Assembly (NCBI RefSeq): GCF_040958695.1
Contig: NZ_CP162599.1
Location: 3,506,001 to 3,570,000 of the forward strand
Length of the DNA: 64,000 nucleotides
Source of the DNA: Ornithinibacillus sp. 4-3
GTDB lineage: Bacteria; Bacillota; Bacilli; Bacillales; Amphibacillaceae
Direction: 5' to 3'
The notes beneath the pieces are model-generated. The model was not told where the DNA came from, made no database searches, and worked only from the letters and a program-made list of their open reading frames with translations. The translations under genes were made by a program, and so were the position numbers. Positions 53,052 to 62,723 of the stretch are shown here, one piece after another (position 1 is the first letter of the stretch; every line of letters starts with the position of its first letter).

Positions 53052-54158
53052 ATGAAAAAGATAGAAATCGATACACCTGCATTAGTAATTAACCGTCACA
53101 AAATGATGGAGAACTTAACATATATGCAAAAGTATGCGGATGCAAATGAAGTAACATTACGCCCTCATACGAAAACTCATAAGATGCCAGCAGTAGCTAA
53201 ATTGCAAGTAGAAGCTGGTGCTAAAGGTATTGCAGTCGCTAAAGTAGGAGAAGCAGAAGTAATGGCTGCAAATGGACTCACAAATATCTTTATTGCCAAC
53301 CAAATCGTTGGAGAACAAAAGCTCCTGCGTATCCAAAAGCTAGCAGAAACGATTAATATCTCTTTCGGAATAGATAGCTTGTACCATGTAGAAGAAATTG
53401 AAAAAGTTTTTGCCTCTTCTGAGAAGAAAGCCCAGGTACTTATTGAAATTGAAATTGGTGAAAACCGTTCTGGAGTTATTGAGGAAAAAGATTTTATTGC
53501 TATTTTAAAACGTCTTAAAACTTGTGAACATATAGAGTATAAAGGAATTTTCTCACATGATGGACATACCTATAGTGCAGAGAGTCTTGATGCATGTAAA
53601 GCGCTCTATTTAGAAGGTGTAGAACGAACACTAGGCTTTGCAGCAATTGGCGAGGAAATGGGCTGGGAGAATCAAGTCGTTAGTATTGGTTCTACACCCC
53701 CATTTATGCTTGGATTTGGTATACCAAAGGGTGTAACAGAAATTCGCCCTGGCACATATATTTTTATGGACTTAGGTCAAGGAAATGTTCTCGGTACTTA
53801 TGAACGATGTGCAGCATCTGTTTTAACAACAGTCATTAGTAAGCCAACACATGAACGGGTCATCACCGATGTGGGAGCAAAAGGTATTACAATGCAAACA
53901 CGAAAAAAAGGTATTACAAAAACAGAAGGGCTCGGATTTGTAAAAGAACATGACAATGTCCATGTCCATGCTGTATATGATGAACATGCTATTATCTACA
54001 ATGAGGCATTTCGCAACACGATCCAGATTGGAGATAAAATAGAAATCATTCCAAACCATATTTGTCCTGTTAGCAATTTATACGATAAAGCATTTATTGT
54101 TGAAGAAGACGAAGTTGTTGACACCTTCTCTATTGATGGTCGTGGAAAATTACAATAA
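53052..54158 (+). CDS. D-serine dehydratase / D-threonine aldolase-like PLP enzyme (DSD1-like)
   Basis: Type III-fold PLP enzyme of 368 residues. The Schiff-base Lys is in RPHTKTHKMP; the C-terminal metal site His/Cys is in IPNHICPVSN, as in DSD1-type D-serine dehydratases and D-threonine aldolases. The exact D-amino acid is unknown. AAGGAGG precedes the ATG and a promoter is present. It stands divergent to the acyltransferase gene. Confidence 0.88.
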   Translation: MKKIEIDTPALVINRHKMMENLTYMQKYADANEVTLRPHTKTHKMPAVAKLQVEAGAKGIAVAKVGEAEVMAANGLTNIFIANQIVGEQKLLRIQKLAETINISFGIDSLYHVEEIEKVFASSEKKAQVLIEIEIGENRSGVIEEKDFIAILKRLKTCEHIEYKGIFSHDGHTYSAESLDACKALYLEGVERTLGFAAIGEEMGWENQVVSIGSTPPFMLGFGIPKGVTEIRPGTYIFMDLGQGNVLGTYERCAASVLTTVISKPTHERVITDVGAKGITMQTRKKGITKTEGLGFVKEHDNVHVHAVYDEHAIIYNEAFRNTIQIGDKIEIIPNHICPVSNLYDKAFIVEEDEVVDTFSIDGRGKLQ

Positions 54159-54272
54159 AAATAGTCTGCTTGTAGAGCATCTGAGACGATAATTTACCTT
54201 TTTTAAATTCACAAAATTACTCCTGTGTGACAACTAATAAAGATAGATTTTTAATGGAAAGTTGGGGTATCC

Positions 54273-55355
54273 TTGTTTGGAAAAAAGTGGTTTCAAACAT
54301 TAGTAGCTTTCGTCCTAATATTTGCTCTCATTTTACTTATCTCCAAAGTTAATTTTTTATTTTCGCCAATCATTAAATATGTACAAGCTGTGGCTATTCC
54401 TATTGTTGGTGCAGGCGTATTATTTTACTTAACGAAGCCAATACTAACTTTCTTGGAAAAGTACCGAGTAAAACGAATATTTGGGATTCTTATCATCTTC
54501 TTGCTCCTCATATTAGTGGGCATACTCTTTGTAATGTTTATTGTACCGATTGCACAAAATCAGATCCACAACATAATAGCAAACACACCAAAAATGGTAC
54601 AGACAGTGGAGCATTGGATTAATTTATTACAATCTAATCAGATTACAATACCACCTCAAGTCAATGATGCTATTAATAATTTCATGAGTAATATTCAATC
54701 ACATGTAGAAAGTATTGTCGGATATGTTTTTAATTTTATTAGTCAACTCGTATCTTTTGTTATTTCCCTAGCACTTATTCCTTTCTTCTTGTTTTTTATG
54801 TTGAAGGATGGGGATAAGCTTGTTCCGTTTATTACACAGATTTTTAAAAAGGAAAAGGCAGATAATATTAAGAGCCTGTTGAAAAAACTAAATTACACAT
54901 TAGCTGGATTTATTCAAGGGCAAATAATTGTAAGCTTTATTCTAGGCGTCCTGCTCTTTATTGGTTATTTCGCTATGGGACTTGACTATTCATTAACACT
55001 CGCATTGTTTGCTATGGTTATGAATGTTATCCCATTCCTTGGACCATTCCTAGCAGTTATCCCAGCAATTATTGTAGCATTAATTCAAGATCCAATTATG
55101 GTTGTTTGGGTATTAATCATTACTGTAATTGCACAACAAACAGAAAGTAATCTTATTTCTCCAAATGTAATGGGCCGAGTACTCTCTTTACATCCGCTTA
55201 CTGTAATTACTGTTATTCTAGCAGCAGGAAGTATTGCAGGATTTCTAGGGATTCTTTTCGCAGTGCCGTTCTATGCAGCACTCAAAACAATTATCATGCA
55301 TTTTTATCAAACCTATCAAGATTCAAAAGATAATAAAAAAGATGCCTTAATTTAA
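54273..55355 (+). CDS. AI-2E family membrane transporter
   Basis: Membrane protein of 360 residues with about eight helices; PFFLFFMLKDG and the later LIPFFLF / ALFAMVMNVIPFLGPFLAVIPA segments are typical of the AI-2E (UPF0118) family. Members export small metabolites or act as Na+/H+ antiporters; the function here cannot be told. The start is a TTG (54273) after GTTGGGG; an ATG at 54254 is out of frame. It is followed by a small coiled-coil gene. Confidence 0.88.
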   Translation: MFGKKWFQTLVAFVLIFALILLISKVNFLFSPIIKYVQAVAIPIVGAGVLFYLTKPILTFLEKYRVKRIFGILIIFLLLILVGILFVMFIVPIAQNQIHNIIANTPKMVQTVEHWINLLQSNQITIPPQVNDAINNFMSNIQSHVESIVGYVFNFISQLVSFVISLALIPFFLFFMLKDGDKLVPFITQIFKKEKADNIKSLLKKLNYTLAGFIQGQIIVSFILGVLLFIGYFAMGLDYSLTLALFAMVMNVIPFLGPFLAVIPAIIVALIQDPIMVVWVLIITVIAQQTESNLISPNVMGRVLSLHPLTVITVILAAGSIAGFLGILFAVPFYAALKTIIMHFYQTYQDSKDNKKDALI

Positions 55356-55379
55356 AATATACAGCGAGGTGAAAACAAA

Positions 55380-55559
55380 ATGACAAAAGAAAAATTAGAA
55401 GCACAGCTAGCAGAGCTTAAATCTGATTATGTTCGCATCCAACAGGATATGGATAAGTTAGAATTTGTTCGAGGTCGTGTATCCTCTGCTGAAGAACAAC
55501 TCATCCGTTTAGAAAAGGAAATTGCTGAGGTAAATCAAAAATTAGCAGAGCTTGAATAA
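55380..55559 (+). CDS. Small coiled-coil protein (SE1832-like)
   Basis: The 59-residue protein, beginning MTKEKLEAQLAELKSDYVRI, is a single long helical heptad pattern with many Glu, Lys, Gln and Leu, like SE1832-family small proteins of Staphylococcus and Bacillaceae. The ATG at 55380 follows GAGGTGA, 24 bases after the transporter gene. Function unknown. Confidence 0.8.
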   Translation: MTKEKLEAQLAELKSDYVRIQQDMDKLEFVRGRVSSAEEQLIRLEKEIAEVNQKLAELE

Positions 55560-55578
55560 GAAAAAATAAACAAAGTTG

Positions 55579-55621
55579 ATACAGATAAGGGCATTTTCAT
55601 ATGTCCTTATCTGTCTTTTAT
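55579..55621 (+). terminator. Terminator after the small coiled-coil gene
   Basis: Arms ACAGATAAGG / CCTTATCTGT (55581-55590, 55605-55614), perfect, followed by CTTTTATTC. Confidence 0.88.
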
Positions 55622-55683
55622 TCTCTTTTCGACATTCGATTGTTTTCAGCAAAATATGTTAGGATTAAGCAGAGGTGAAACAT

Positions 55684-57837
55684 ATGAACGGAAAAGCGCA
55701 AAAAATCTTAAAAACCTATTTTGGATATCCCTCGTTTCGTCCTGGTCAACAAGAAACGATTCAACATGTATTAAATCGACAACATACATTAGCAGTGATG
55801 CCTACAGGAAGCGGGAAATCATTATGTTTTCAAGTGCCTGGGCTTGTTTTAGATGGAACAGCTATTATTATTTCCCCATTAATCTCCTTAATGAAGGATC
55901 AGGTGGATGCTTTACTGGCACTTGGTATTTCTGCAACCTATATTAATAGCTCTTTATCTATTTCAGAACAAAAGCATCGTCTTCGCGATATTGCCCAAGG
56001 TCGATACAAATTTGTATATGTCGCGCCAGAACGATTAGAAGCAGCTTCATTCGTAAATTTAATGAGTCGTTTGGAGATTTCTCTTGTTGCCTTTGATGAA
56101 GCACATTGTATTTCCCAATGGGGACATGATTTTCGACCAAGTTATCGTTCCATCGTTCCTAATTTACAGAAACTTAATAATATCCCTGTTTATGTTGCAT
56201 TGACAGCTACTGCCACAGAAGATGTAATTGAAGATATTCAACAGCTGCTACATATTGAAAACAAACAAGTTGTAAAAACAGGCTTTGAACGAACAAATCT
56301 ATCATTCCATATCGTCAAAGGAATTGATAGATTAACATATATTCGTTCCTTTCTTAAAGAACGATCAACTGAATCTGGAATCATTTATACAGCAACACGA
56401 AAACAGGCTGATAGCTTATATGAACAATTATCAAATGATGGACATGAAGTATTGAAATATCATGCTGGAATGCCAGAACACGAGCGAAAGGATGCTCAAA
56501 GTGCTTTTATTCATGATAAAAAATCATTGATGATTGCTACAAACGCATTTGGAATGGGAATTGATAAAAGTAATGTAAGATTTGTAATCCATTATGCGCT
56601 ACCAATGAATATTGAATCTTATTATCAGGAGGCAGGCCGTGCTGGGCGCGATGGAGAGGAAAGTGATTGTATTCTTCTATTTGCCCCTCAGGATATCCAA
56701 TTACAAAAATTTCTTATTGAACAATCTTTAAATGATGAAGAGATGAAACGGAAGGAATACGGGAAGCTACAAGCTATGATTAATTATTGTCATACAGATC
56801 GGTGTTTATCTGCTTTTATTTTGGATTATTTTAATGACCTACAGCCTGGCTATCAATGCAAAAAATGTAGTAACTGCGAGAGTAATGTGGAAAAAATAGA
56901 TATTACAGAGGAAGCACAGATGATTCTATCTTGTGTAAAACGGATGGGTGAAAGATTTGGCGCAGGAATGACTGCAAAAGTTTTAAAAGGATCAAAGGAT
57001 CAAAAAGTCCGCTCTTTTCGACTTGATCAATTACCTACTTATGGGTTGCTCTCTGCCTATACAGAAAAAGAATTAACAGAACGGATCCAGTTTTTGATTG
57101 CAGAGCAATTACTAGCAACAGAGGAAGGTCAATACCCAACATTAAAACTCAACCATCAATCAATTGATGTACTGAAAGGTAATCGTAAAGTGCAGATGTC
57201 TACCTTATCTGTTCCAACTGCATTAGATACAGATTACAATGTAGAATTATTTGAGATTTTACGCGCATTACGAAAGAGGGTTGCTGCTGAAGAAAATGTT
57301 CCTCCATATGTATTATTTTCGGATGCAACATTACGCGATATTTGTCGTTATTTCCCGGGGAATAAAGAGGAAATGTTGGCGATAAAAGGAATAAGCGAAA
57401 GAAAATTCGCGAAATATGGTGAAATATTTTTACCAGAAATTATCAAATGGTCTAAAGAAAACCCTTCTGTTCAGTCCAAAGTACAAATTGGCGTTGTCTC
57501 TGGGGCACCTGAGGCAAAACGAAACCCTAGAGAAAAATCAACCGAACCAAGTTACCTTGTCAGCTATCAGATGTTTCAAACAGGGAAATCCATTGCCGAT
57601 ATTGCCCGCACACGTGAAATGAAAAAATTAACAATTGAAGAGCATATCTTTAAGGCTGCTAAAGCAGGATACCCTATCTTTTGGAATATCTTTTTTGAAG
57701 AACATGAGGAGAAGGAAGTATTAGAAGCACGAGAAAATATAACAGAGCCCAAATTAAAACCGCTCAAAGAAAGCCTACCAGAATCATATAGTTATACAAA
57801 AATAAAAGCTGTACTGGTTAAGAATGATATTATGTAA
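55684..57837 (+). CDS. recQ: ATP-dependent DNA helicase RecQ
   Basis: 3'-5' helicase of 717 residues. Helicase motifs MPTGSGKSLCF, FDEAHCISQWGHDFRP, ALTATAT and QEAGRAGRDG are followed by the zinc-binding CKKCSNCE (about residue 390), a winged-helix RQC domain and an HRDC domain (about residues 515-600). The last 90 residues form a helix-turn-helix-like tail (SYQMFQTGKSIADIARTREM) found in the longer RecQ forms. The start ATG 55684 follows GAGGTGAAA. Confidence 0.95.
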   Translation: MNGKAQKILKTYFGYPSFRPGQQETIQHVLNRQHTLAVMPTGSGKSLCFQVPGLVLDGTAIIISPLISLMKDQVDALLALGISATYINSSLSISEQKHRLRDIAQGRYKFVYVAPERLEAASFVNLMSRLEISLVAFDEAHCISQWGHDFRPSYRSIVPNLQKLNNIPVYVALTATATEDVIEDIQQLLHIENKQVVKTGFERTNLSFHIVKGIDRLTYIRSFLKERSTESGIIYTATRKQADSLYEQLSNDGHEVLKYHAGMPEHERKDAQSAFIHDKKSLMIATNAFGMGIDKSNVRFVIHYALPMNIESYYQEAGRAGRDGEESDCILLFAPQDIQLQKFLIEQSLNDEEMKRKEYGKLQAMINYCHTDRCLSAFILDYFNDLQPGYQCKKCSNCESNVEKIDITEEAQMILSCVKRMGERFGAGMTAKVLKGSKDQKVRSFRLDQLPTYGLLSAYTEKELTERIQFLIAEQLLATEEGQYPTLKLNHQSIDVLKGNRKVQMSTLSVPTALDTDYNVELFEILRALRKRVAAEENVPPYVLFSDATLRDICRYFPGNKEEMLAIKGISERKFAKYGEIFLPEIIKWSKENPSVQSKVQIGVVSGAPEAKRNPREKSTEPSYLVSYQMFQTGKSIADIARTREMKKLTIEEHIFKAAKAGYPIFWNIFFEEHEEKEVLEARENITEPKLKPLKESLPESYSYTKIKAVLVKNDIM

Positions 57838-57849
57838 GCTTAATATCAT

Positions 57850-57887
57850 AAGACAGGATGCTTCACCCACATCCTGTCTTATTTTTT
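57850..57887. terminator. Convergent terminator between recQ and ampS
   Basis: Perfect arms AAGACAGGATG / CATCCTGTCTT (57850-57860, 57870-57880), followed by ATTTTTT on the plus strand. It serves recQ best and may also stop ampS transcription. Confidence 0.88.
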
Positions 57888-57890
57888 ACT

Positions 57891-59132
57891 CTATTCTTCT
57901 ATGTTTAAAGCCCAAGTACCACCACGGAAAACAGCTTCCACTGTCCCATCTGGCGTAATTCCATCAATATCTAACTGATCTGACCCAACCATGAAGTCAA
58001 CATGTATAATACTATCATTTACTCCATGCGCATCTAATTCTTCATTACTCATTGCTGATCCACCCGTTAAATTCGTTGGATAAGCTTTTCCAAGGGCAAA
58101 GTGACAAGAAGCATTTTCATCAAATAATGTATTATAGAAAATAAGCCCTGACTGTGAAACAGGTGATTCATCTGGAACAAGTGCGATTTCTCCTAATCTT
58201 CTCGCACCTTCATCTGCATCTAGTAAATGCTTTAGTACGTTCTCTCCTTGAGCCGCTTTAAAATCAACTACTTTCCCATCTTTAAAAGTAAGACTGAATT
58301 CATCAATTAAGCTTCCGCCATAGTTTAATGGCTTCGTACTTGCAATTGTTCCATTCACCTCATATTTATGGGGCACACAGAAAACCTCTTCTGTTGGCAT
58401 ATTTGGATTAAACGTAATGCCTTTTTCTGAATTTGTTGATCCTCCACGCCAAATATGACCTTCTGGTAAACCAACCTCCAAGTTTGTTCCTGGTGCTTTT
58501 AATATTAATTTTGTATATTTACGTTCATTTAAGATTGTTTCTGCACGATGGAGTGTGTGATTATGTTTTTCCCATGCAGCAATTGGATCTTCTTGATCGA
58601 CACGAACAATTTTTATAATTTCCTCCCATAAGCTTTCAATCGCTTCATCACGGGACTTGTCTGGGAATATTTTTTGTGCCCAATCTCCAGTTGGAATCGA
58701 AATAATCGACCAAGTAATTTTATCATTCATCACATATTTACGGAAATTTGTTAATGCCATTCCAGCTGCGCGATTTGCCAAAGCAACTCGCTCTGGATCT
58801 ACATCCTGCAATAAATCTGGATTAGTTGAACTAATAGAAAGCAATGCCGCCCCATCTTCGGCAAAGGATTCTTGAAGCTTTACTTGCCACTCAGGGAAAT
58901 TACCAAGCACTTCATCTGAAGCATGCGTAAATTTTAATAAAGTTAGCTCATCATCAGACCAGTTCACATGAACATTTTTTGCACCCATCTCATACGCTTT
59001 ACGAACAACAATTCTTGTGAAATCTGCTGTTTCAATTGGCGCACTAATTAATAATGCTTGACCTTTTTGTAAATTTACACCTGTGCGTAATGCCAGTTCT
59101 GCGTATTTTTCTTTTGTTTGTTGATCTACCAT
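57891..59132 (-). CDS. ampS: Aminopeptidase (M29 family)
   Basis: Cytoplasmic dimetal aminopeptidase of 413 residues. The family segments HVNWSDDEL, IPTGDWAQ, MPTEEVFCVPHK (metal-binding Glu) and DSIIHVDFMVGS are present. Removes N-terminal residues from peptides. ATG follows GGAGGGATAGG. Start and length are the family norm. Confidence 0.93.
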   Translation of the reverse strand: MVDQQTKEKYAELALRTGVNLQKGQALLISAPIETADFTRIVVRKAYEMGAKNVHVNWSDDELTLLKFTHASDEVLGNFPEWQVKLQESFAEDGAALLSISSTNPDLLQDVDPERVALANRAAGMALTNFRKYVMNDKITWSIISIPTGDWAQKIFPDKSRDEAIESLWEEIIKIVRVDQEDPIAAWEKHNHTLHRAETILNERKYTKLILKAPGTNLEVGLPEGHIWRGGSTNSEKGITFNPNMPTEEVFCVPHKYEVNGTIASTKPLNYGGSLIDEFSLTFKDGKVVDFKAAQGENVLKHLLDADEGARRLGEIALVPDESPVSQSGLIFYNTLFDENASCHFALGKAYPTNLTGGSAMSNEELDAHGVNDSIIHVDFMVGSDQLDIDGITPDGTVEAVFRGGTWALNIEE

Positions 59133-59300
59133 TCCTATCCCTCCATCTAATCATCTATTTTCATTATTTCACAAAAAAGGAAAAATATCACATTCCAATA
59201 AAAAGCGCAAATCATATCCTTACAAACTGGTGTTAGATATTTATTTAGTTTTGGCGCTGGAGACGTCGCTACCTTTGAATAAGAATTATTTTTACACTAC

Positions 59301-59340
59301 AAAAAAGCTTGTAAACGTTTATTTTCGTCTACAAGCTCCC
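59301..59340 (-). terminator. Terminator after the TerC gene
   Basis: Stem around GAGCTTGTAGACG / CGTTTACAAGCTT (59305-59317, 59326-59338) with a T-run on the minus strand. Confidence 0.88.
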
Positions 59341-59345
59341 ATATA

Positions 59346-60107
59346 CTATTGTTGTCTTTGCTTTGCTTTTCTTCCAGATAAAATCCAGCCAAATACTGCA
59401 ATAGCTATTAAAGTACTCCAGAAGAATATTTTCCATAATGCACTATGTGGAAAGTGCTCGTCAATTATCAATAGCTTTGGATGAGCTAATGTAACAACAG
59501 CTAATTTCACTCCTACCCAAGCTACAATTAGGTACGCAGTTGTTTCCAATCCAGGGCGCTTATCAAGCAATACGATAAACCAGTTGGCAGCATAGCGGAT
59601 TAACACAAGTCCCGCAATTCCTCCAATTACAACAATCACAAACTGAGCACCATCCATACCGCCTATATGTGGTAAACCTGTTGCTGGTAAAGTAATTGCC
59701 AGTGTTACTGCAGCTAAAATAGAATCAATTGCAAATGCTAAATCAGCTATACCAATTCTAATTACTGTTGGCCAAAACCCTTTTCCTTTTTGATCCTTGA
59801 GATTTTCTTCTTCCTGCTTCTTACCAAAGTATTGACCAATAATATGTCTTGTTCCTAAATATATAAGGTATGCAGCTCCAATAGCTTGTACTTGCCAAAC
59901 ATTCACCAAAAATGAGATCGCAAATAGTGCCGCAAAACGGAAAATAAACGCTCCTAAAATCCCATAAGTAATTGCTCGTTTCTTTTGTTCGGGTGGTAAG
60001 TGCTTTGCGATTACAGCCATTACAAGCGCGTTATCCGCAGATAATATTCCCTCAAGACCAATTAGTATGATTAATGTCCATCCATACTCTAACCACAATG
60101 TTTCCAT
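59346..60107 (-). CDS. TerC family membrane protein, likely manganese exporter (YkoY/YceF type)
   Basis: Seven-helix membrane protein of 253 residues. The N-terminal ILIGLEGILSADNALVMAV and IGIADLAFAIDSILAAV are the TerC signatures with the acidic metal residues. Members such as YkoY and YceF export Mn2+ to metallate secreted proteins. The start is ATG 60105-60107; a longer frame would translate the riboswitch. The gene lies behind a manganese riboswitch. Confidence 0.92.
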   Translation of the reverse strand: METLWLEYGWTLIILIGLEGILSADNALVMAVIAKHLPPEQKKRAITYGILGAFIFRFAALFAISFLVNVWQVQAIGAAYLIYLGTRHIIGQYFGKKQEEENLKDQKGKGFWPTVIRIGIADLAFAIDSILAAVTLAITLPATGLPHIGGMDGAQFVIVVIGGIAGLVLIRYAANWFIVLLDKRPGLETTAYLIVAWVGVKLAVVTLAHPKLLIIDEHFPHSALWKIFFWSTLIAIAVFGWILSGRKAKQRQQ

Positions 60108-60124
60108 ATGTTCTTCTTCCTCTC

Positions 60125-60171
60125 TCAATAAAAAATAGGAGTCTCTACCCCTTAGTGTGGTAAAGACTCCT
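60125..60171 (-). terminator. Riboswitch expression platform (intrinsic terminator)
   Basis: Arms AGGAGTCTCTACC / GGTAAAGACTCCT (60137-60149, 60159-60171) and TTTTTT on the minus strand. The upstream part of the stem can also pair with aptamer 3' sequences (GGTAAAGG), which is how Mn2+ binding would decide termination. Confidence 0.8.
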
Positions 60172-60195
60172 AAAAAAATACGGACCTTTACCACA

Positions 60196-60300
60196 AATGG
60201 CAAAGGTCTTGCTAACAACGTTGAAGTTGCCAATAAAGCCGAGAGAGATTGTTGAACCACTCTGTAATGACGACTTTACTATAAAAGCTACTCCCCTTTG
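60196..60300 (-). ncRNA. yybP-ykoY manganese riboswitch aptamer
   Basis: On the minus strand the aptamer starts at AAAGGGGAGTAG (near 60300) and ends at AGCAAGACCTTTGCC (60199-60213), the two conserved loops that form the Mn2+ site in the yybP-ykoY class. The GTCGTCATTACAGAG block between them also fits. It controls the TerC-family gene downstream through a transcription terminator. Confidence 0.9.
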
Positions 60301-60341
60301 GAATATATTTTTAGTAAACCATGTTTTGCGTTTAATGTCAA

Positions 60342-60863
60342 TCAGTTTTCTCTATTCCAAGGATATGCTGTTCCAAAAGTTTTAGCCATTTCCTTCGAAC
60401 GCTTTCTTCTCTCTAATCGATAATTTGCTCGTTCTTGCCCACCCCGATGTAGCTGTTCTTCTTGCTCCGTTTCAGGATAAACAGGAGGAACTGGTACTGG
60501 TTTTCCATTGTCATCTACTGCAACAAAAGTCATAAATGCTGTTGCACAAACCTTTCGCTCTCCTGTTCGCAAATTTTCGGTTACTGCTTTTGAGAAAACC
60601 TCCATTGAAGTAGTATGTGTCCATGTCACAAACGCCTCTATACAAATTGAATCTCCTTCAAATACGGGATGAAGGAAATCAACCGAATCTGTAGATGCTG
60701 TTACTGCCATTCTGCGTGAATGTTTTGCTGCAGCAATAGCAGCGACATCATCAATATAAGACATCAACTTTCCACCAAATAAAGTCCCTAACGTATTGGT
60801 ATCTGGTGGTAACACATAGCCAGTTTTCACTGTCAATGAGTACAAACAAGGTTTTGCTTCCAT
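60342..60863 (-). CDS. Acyl-CoA thioesterase (hotdog fold)
   Basis: Cytoplasmic thioesterase of 173 residues resembling YkhA. LPPDTNTLGTLFGGKLMSYIDDVAAIAA holds the catalytic helix residues; SVDFLHPV and a basic C-terminal tail follow. It hydrolyses acyl-CoA, limiting thioester build-up. ATG follows GAGGAGG. It lies 37 bases downstream of the cls gene. Confidence 0.9.
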   Translation of the reverse strand: MEAKPCLYSLTVKTGYVLPPDTNTLGTLFGGKLMSYIDDVAAIAAAKHSRRMAVTASTDSVDFLHPVFEGDSICIEAFVTWTHTTSMEVFSKAVTENLRTGERKVCATAFMTFVAVDDNGKPVPVPPVYPETEQEEQLHRGGQERANYRLERRKRSKEMAKTFGTAYPWNREN

Positions 60864-60900
60864 TTATATTCCTCCTCAGTTGTCATTTCTTATAGTTTAT

Positions 60901-62343
60901 CTATAGAATAGGTGAAAGTAATCGAGAAATTGATTCTTTAAAGCGGATACTTATAGGTCTTTGTTTATATAATAGCTTCGTCATCTGTGTGGAATAAACA
61001 GCATCTCGTTGAAACGCATCAACCAGTTGCTGAGCAATTTTTGTATCATATAAAAACGCATTCACTTCAAAATTTAGTCGGAAGCTGCGTACATCAATAT
61101 TTGCCGTACCAACAGATGAAATCTTTCCATCTACAACAATCGTTTTTGCATGTAGAAATCCTCTTTGATAAATATAAATCTCAGCGCCTACATTAAGTAG
61201 TTCTCCTACATAAGAATAAGTTGCCCAATATACAAATGGATGGTCTGGCTTATTTGGAATCATGATTTTAATCTTTACACCTGATAAAGCTGCAATTCGA
61301 ACTGCATCACGTAAGCTTTCATCAGGAATAAAATAGGGTGTTTGTATGTATACATATTCTTTCGCTGATAATATCATTTTTATGTAGCCATATTTAATTT
61401 GTTCCCAATCTGTGTCTGGACCACTTGTGACAATTTGCATCCCTGTAGCTCCACCAGCTTCTGTAGCATAAAAACGCCTTTCATACAGGATGTCATTTCG
61501 TGATGCTTGATTCCAATCTAAAACAAATCGTGTTTGTAATTGACCAACTGCGTCTCCTACTACACGCATATGTGTATCGCGCCAATAACCAAATTTATCA
61601 CTTTTCCCTAAGTATTCATCCCCAATATTAAAGCCACCTATATAACCAATCTTGCCATCAATAACTGCTATTTTTCGATGATTACGAAAATTAATCTTAA
61701 AATTAATCTTCGGTATTAACGGAGGGAAAAATGCATCTACTTGTACTCCTTCTGATTTCAATCGGCGGATAAACTTACGTCCTATCCCTCTTGATCCCAT
61801 GTCATCAAACAAAAGACGAACTTCGATTCCTTCTCTTGCCTTGTCTATTAACACATTAGCAATTTCATTACCTAATTGGTCATCACGGACAATATAATAA
61901 ACTAAGTGAATATGATCTTTTGCTCGTTTCAAGTCATAAATCAAAGCATCAAACTTTTCCCGACCATCTGTGAAAATATCTACTTGGTTATTTTCTGAAT
62001 AAATAGCATCATCACTTTTTAAATGTAAATAAAAAATATCACTATATGCAGAGAACTCTTGCTGTTTAAATGAGAACTCCCCTTTTTCTAGTGCTTGGAT
62101 TTGTTGATTAGCTTGATTCTTTACCCCATGTCTACTTTTTGTATCCCAAGTAAAGATCTTTTTACGGCTCAATTTTTTCCCAAAAATTAAATACAATATA
62201 AAGCCAGCAATTGGTATAAAAAATAGAACCATTAACCAAGCCCATGTAGAGGGAGCATTTTTACGCTCAAGGAATATTACTGTAAATGCTAAGACAAAGT
62301 TAAATATCATTATAGATCCTAAGAAAAATGTAATAAAACCCAA
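60901..62343 (-). CDS. cls: Cardiolipin synthase (phospholipase D family)
   Basis: Membrane enzyme that condenses two phosphatidylglycerol molecules into cardiolipin. The protein of about 480 residues has two N-terminal membrane helices (WAWLMVLFFIPIAGFILYLIFG) and two PLD HKD motifs: NHRKIAVIDGKIGYIGGFNIG and HAKTIVVDGKISSVGTANID. The start is TTG 62343, 7 bases from AAGGGGTG, or GTG 62352. Confidence 0.93.
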   Translation of the reverse strand: MGFITFFLGSIMIFNFVLAFTVIFLERKNAPSTWAWLMVLFFIPIAGFILYLIFGKKLSRKKIFTWDTKSRHGVKNQANQQIQALEKGEFSFKQQEFSAYSDIFYLHLKSDDAIYSENNQVDIFTDGREKFDALIYDLKRAKDHIHLVYYIVRDDQLGNEIANVLIDKAREGIEVRLLFDDMGSRGIGRKFIRRLKSEGVQVDAFFPPLIPKINFKINFRNHRKIAVIDGKIGYIGGFNIGDEYLGKSDKFGYWRDTHMRVVGDAVGQLQTRFVLDWNQASRNDILYERRFYATEAGGATGMQIVTSGPDTDWEQIKYGYIKMILSAKEYVYIQTPYFIPDESLRDAVRIAALSGVKIKIMIPNKPDHPFVYWATYSYVGELLNVGAEIYIYQRGFLHAKTIVVDGKISSVGTANIDVRSFRLNFEVNAFLYDTKIAQQLVDAFQRDAVYSTQMTKLLYKQRPISIRFKESISRLLSPIL

Positions 62344-62450
62344 TTTAAACACCCCTTACACCCAAGAGCTTCCTATCACTCATCATAGCACAGAAATAAA
62401 AATTTATATAAAAGATAACTGCTCTCTATAGGTTTTTATTTATTTTAGTA

Positions 62451-62510
62451 TTGATTTTTACTTCTATTCAATGTAATATATAAATTACATTTGGTACATA
62501 TATATTACAT
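62451..62510 (+). promoter_or_regulatory. Promoter and triple ATGTAAT operator of the HTH gene
   Basis: TTGATT (62451-62456), 17-base spacer, TAATAT (62474-62479). The -10 overlaps one of three copies of the half-site ATGTAAT / ATTACAT (62471-62477, 62484-62490, 62504-62510), the first two forming a palindrome. This suggests self-repression by the gene product. Confidence 0.6.
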
Positions 62511-62525
62511 GATACAGGTGAACTA

Positions 62526-62723
62526 ATGAAAAACAATGTGAAGATCACAAGAATTAAAATGAATATTACACAGCAAGAATTAGCTCAAAGAGTAGGGGTT
62601 GCAAGACAAACAATTGGCCTTATTGAGAAAGGTGAATATAATCCCAGTCTCCAGCTCTGTATTGCTATTGCCAAAGAACTTAATAAAACTTTAGACGATT
62701 TATTTTGGAAGGTGGAGAGATAA
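62526..62723 (+). CDS. Small Xre-family HTH regulator
   Basis: DNA-binding protein of 65 residues with a single helix-turn-helix, MNITQQELAQRVGVARQTIGLIEKGEYNPS, ending LNKTLDDLFWKVE, like the short YozG-type regulators. ATG follows ACAGGTGAAC. The stop is directly joined to the next start codon (TAAATG), so the two genes are one unit. Confidence 0.9.
   Translation: MKNNVKITRIKMNITQQELAQRVGVARQTIGLIEKGEYNPSLQLCIAIAKELNKTLDDLFWKVER

Noticed and set aside
60107..60260. Longer reading frame for the TerC protein, starting at 60260
   Set aside because: The extra codons would translate the manganese riboswitch and its terminator; METLWLEYGWTLI at 60107 is the family start with a ribosome binding site.
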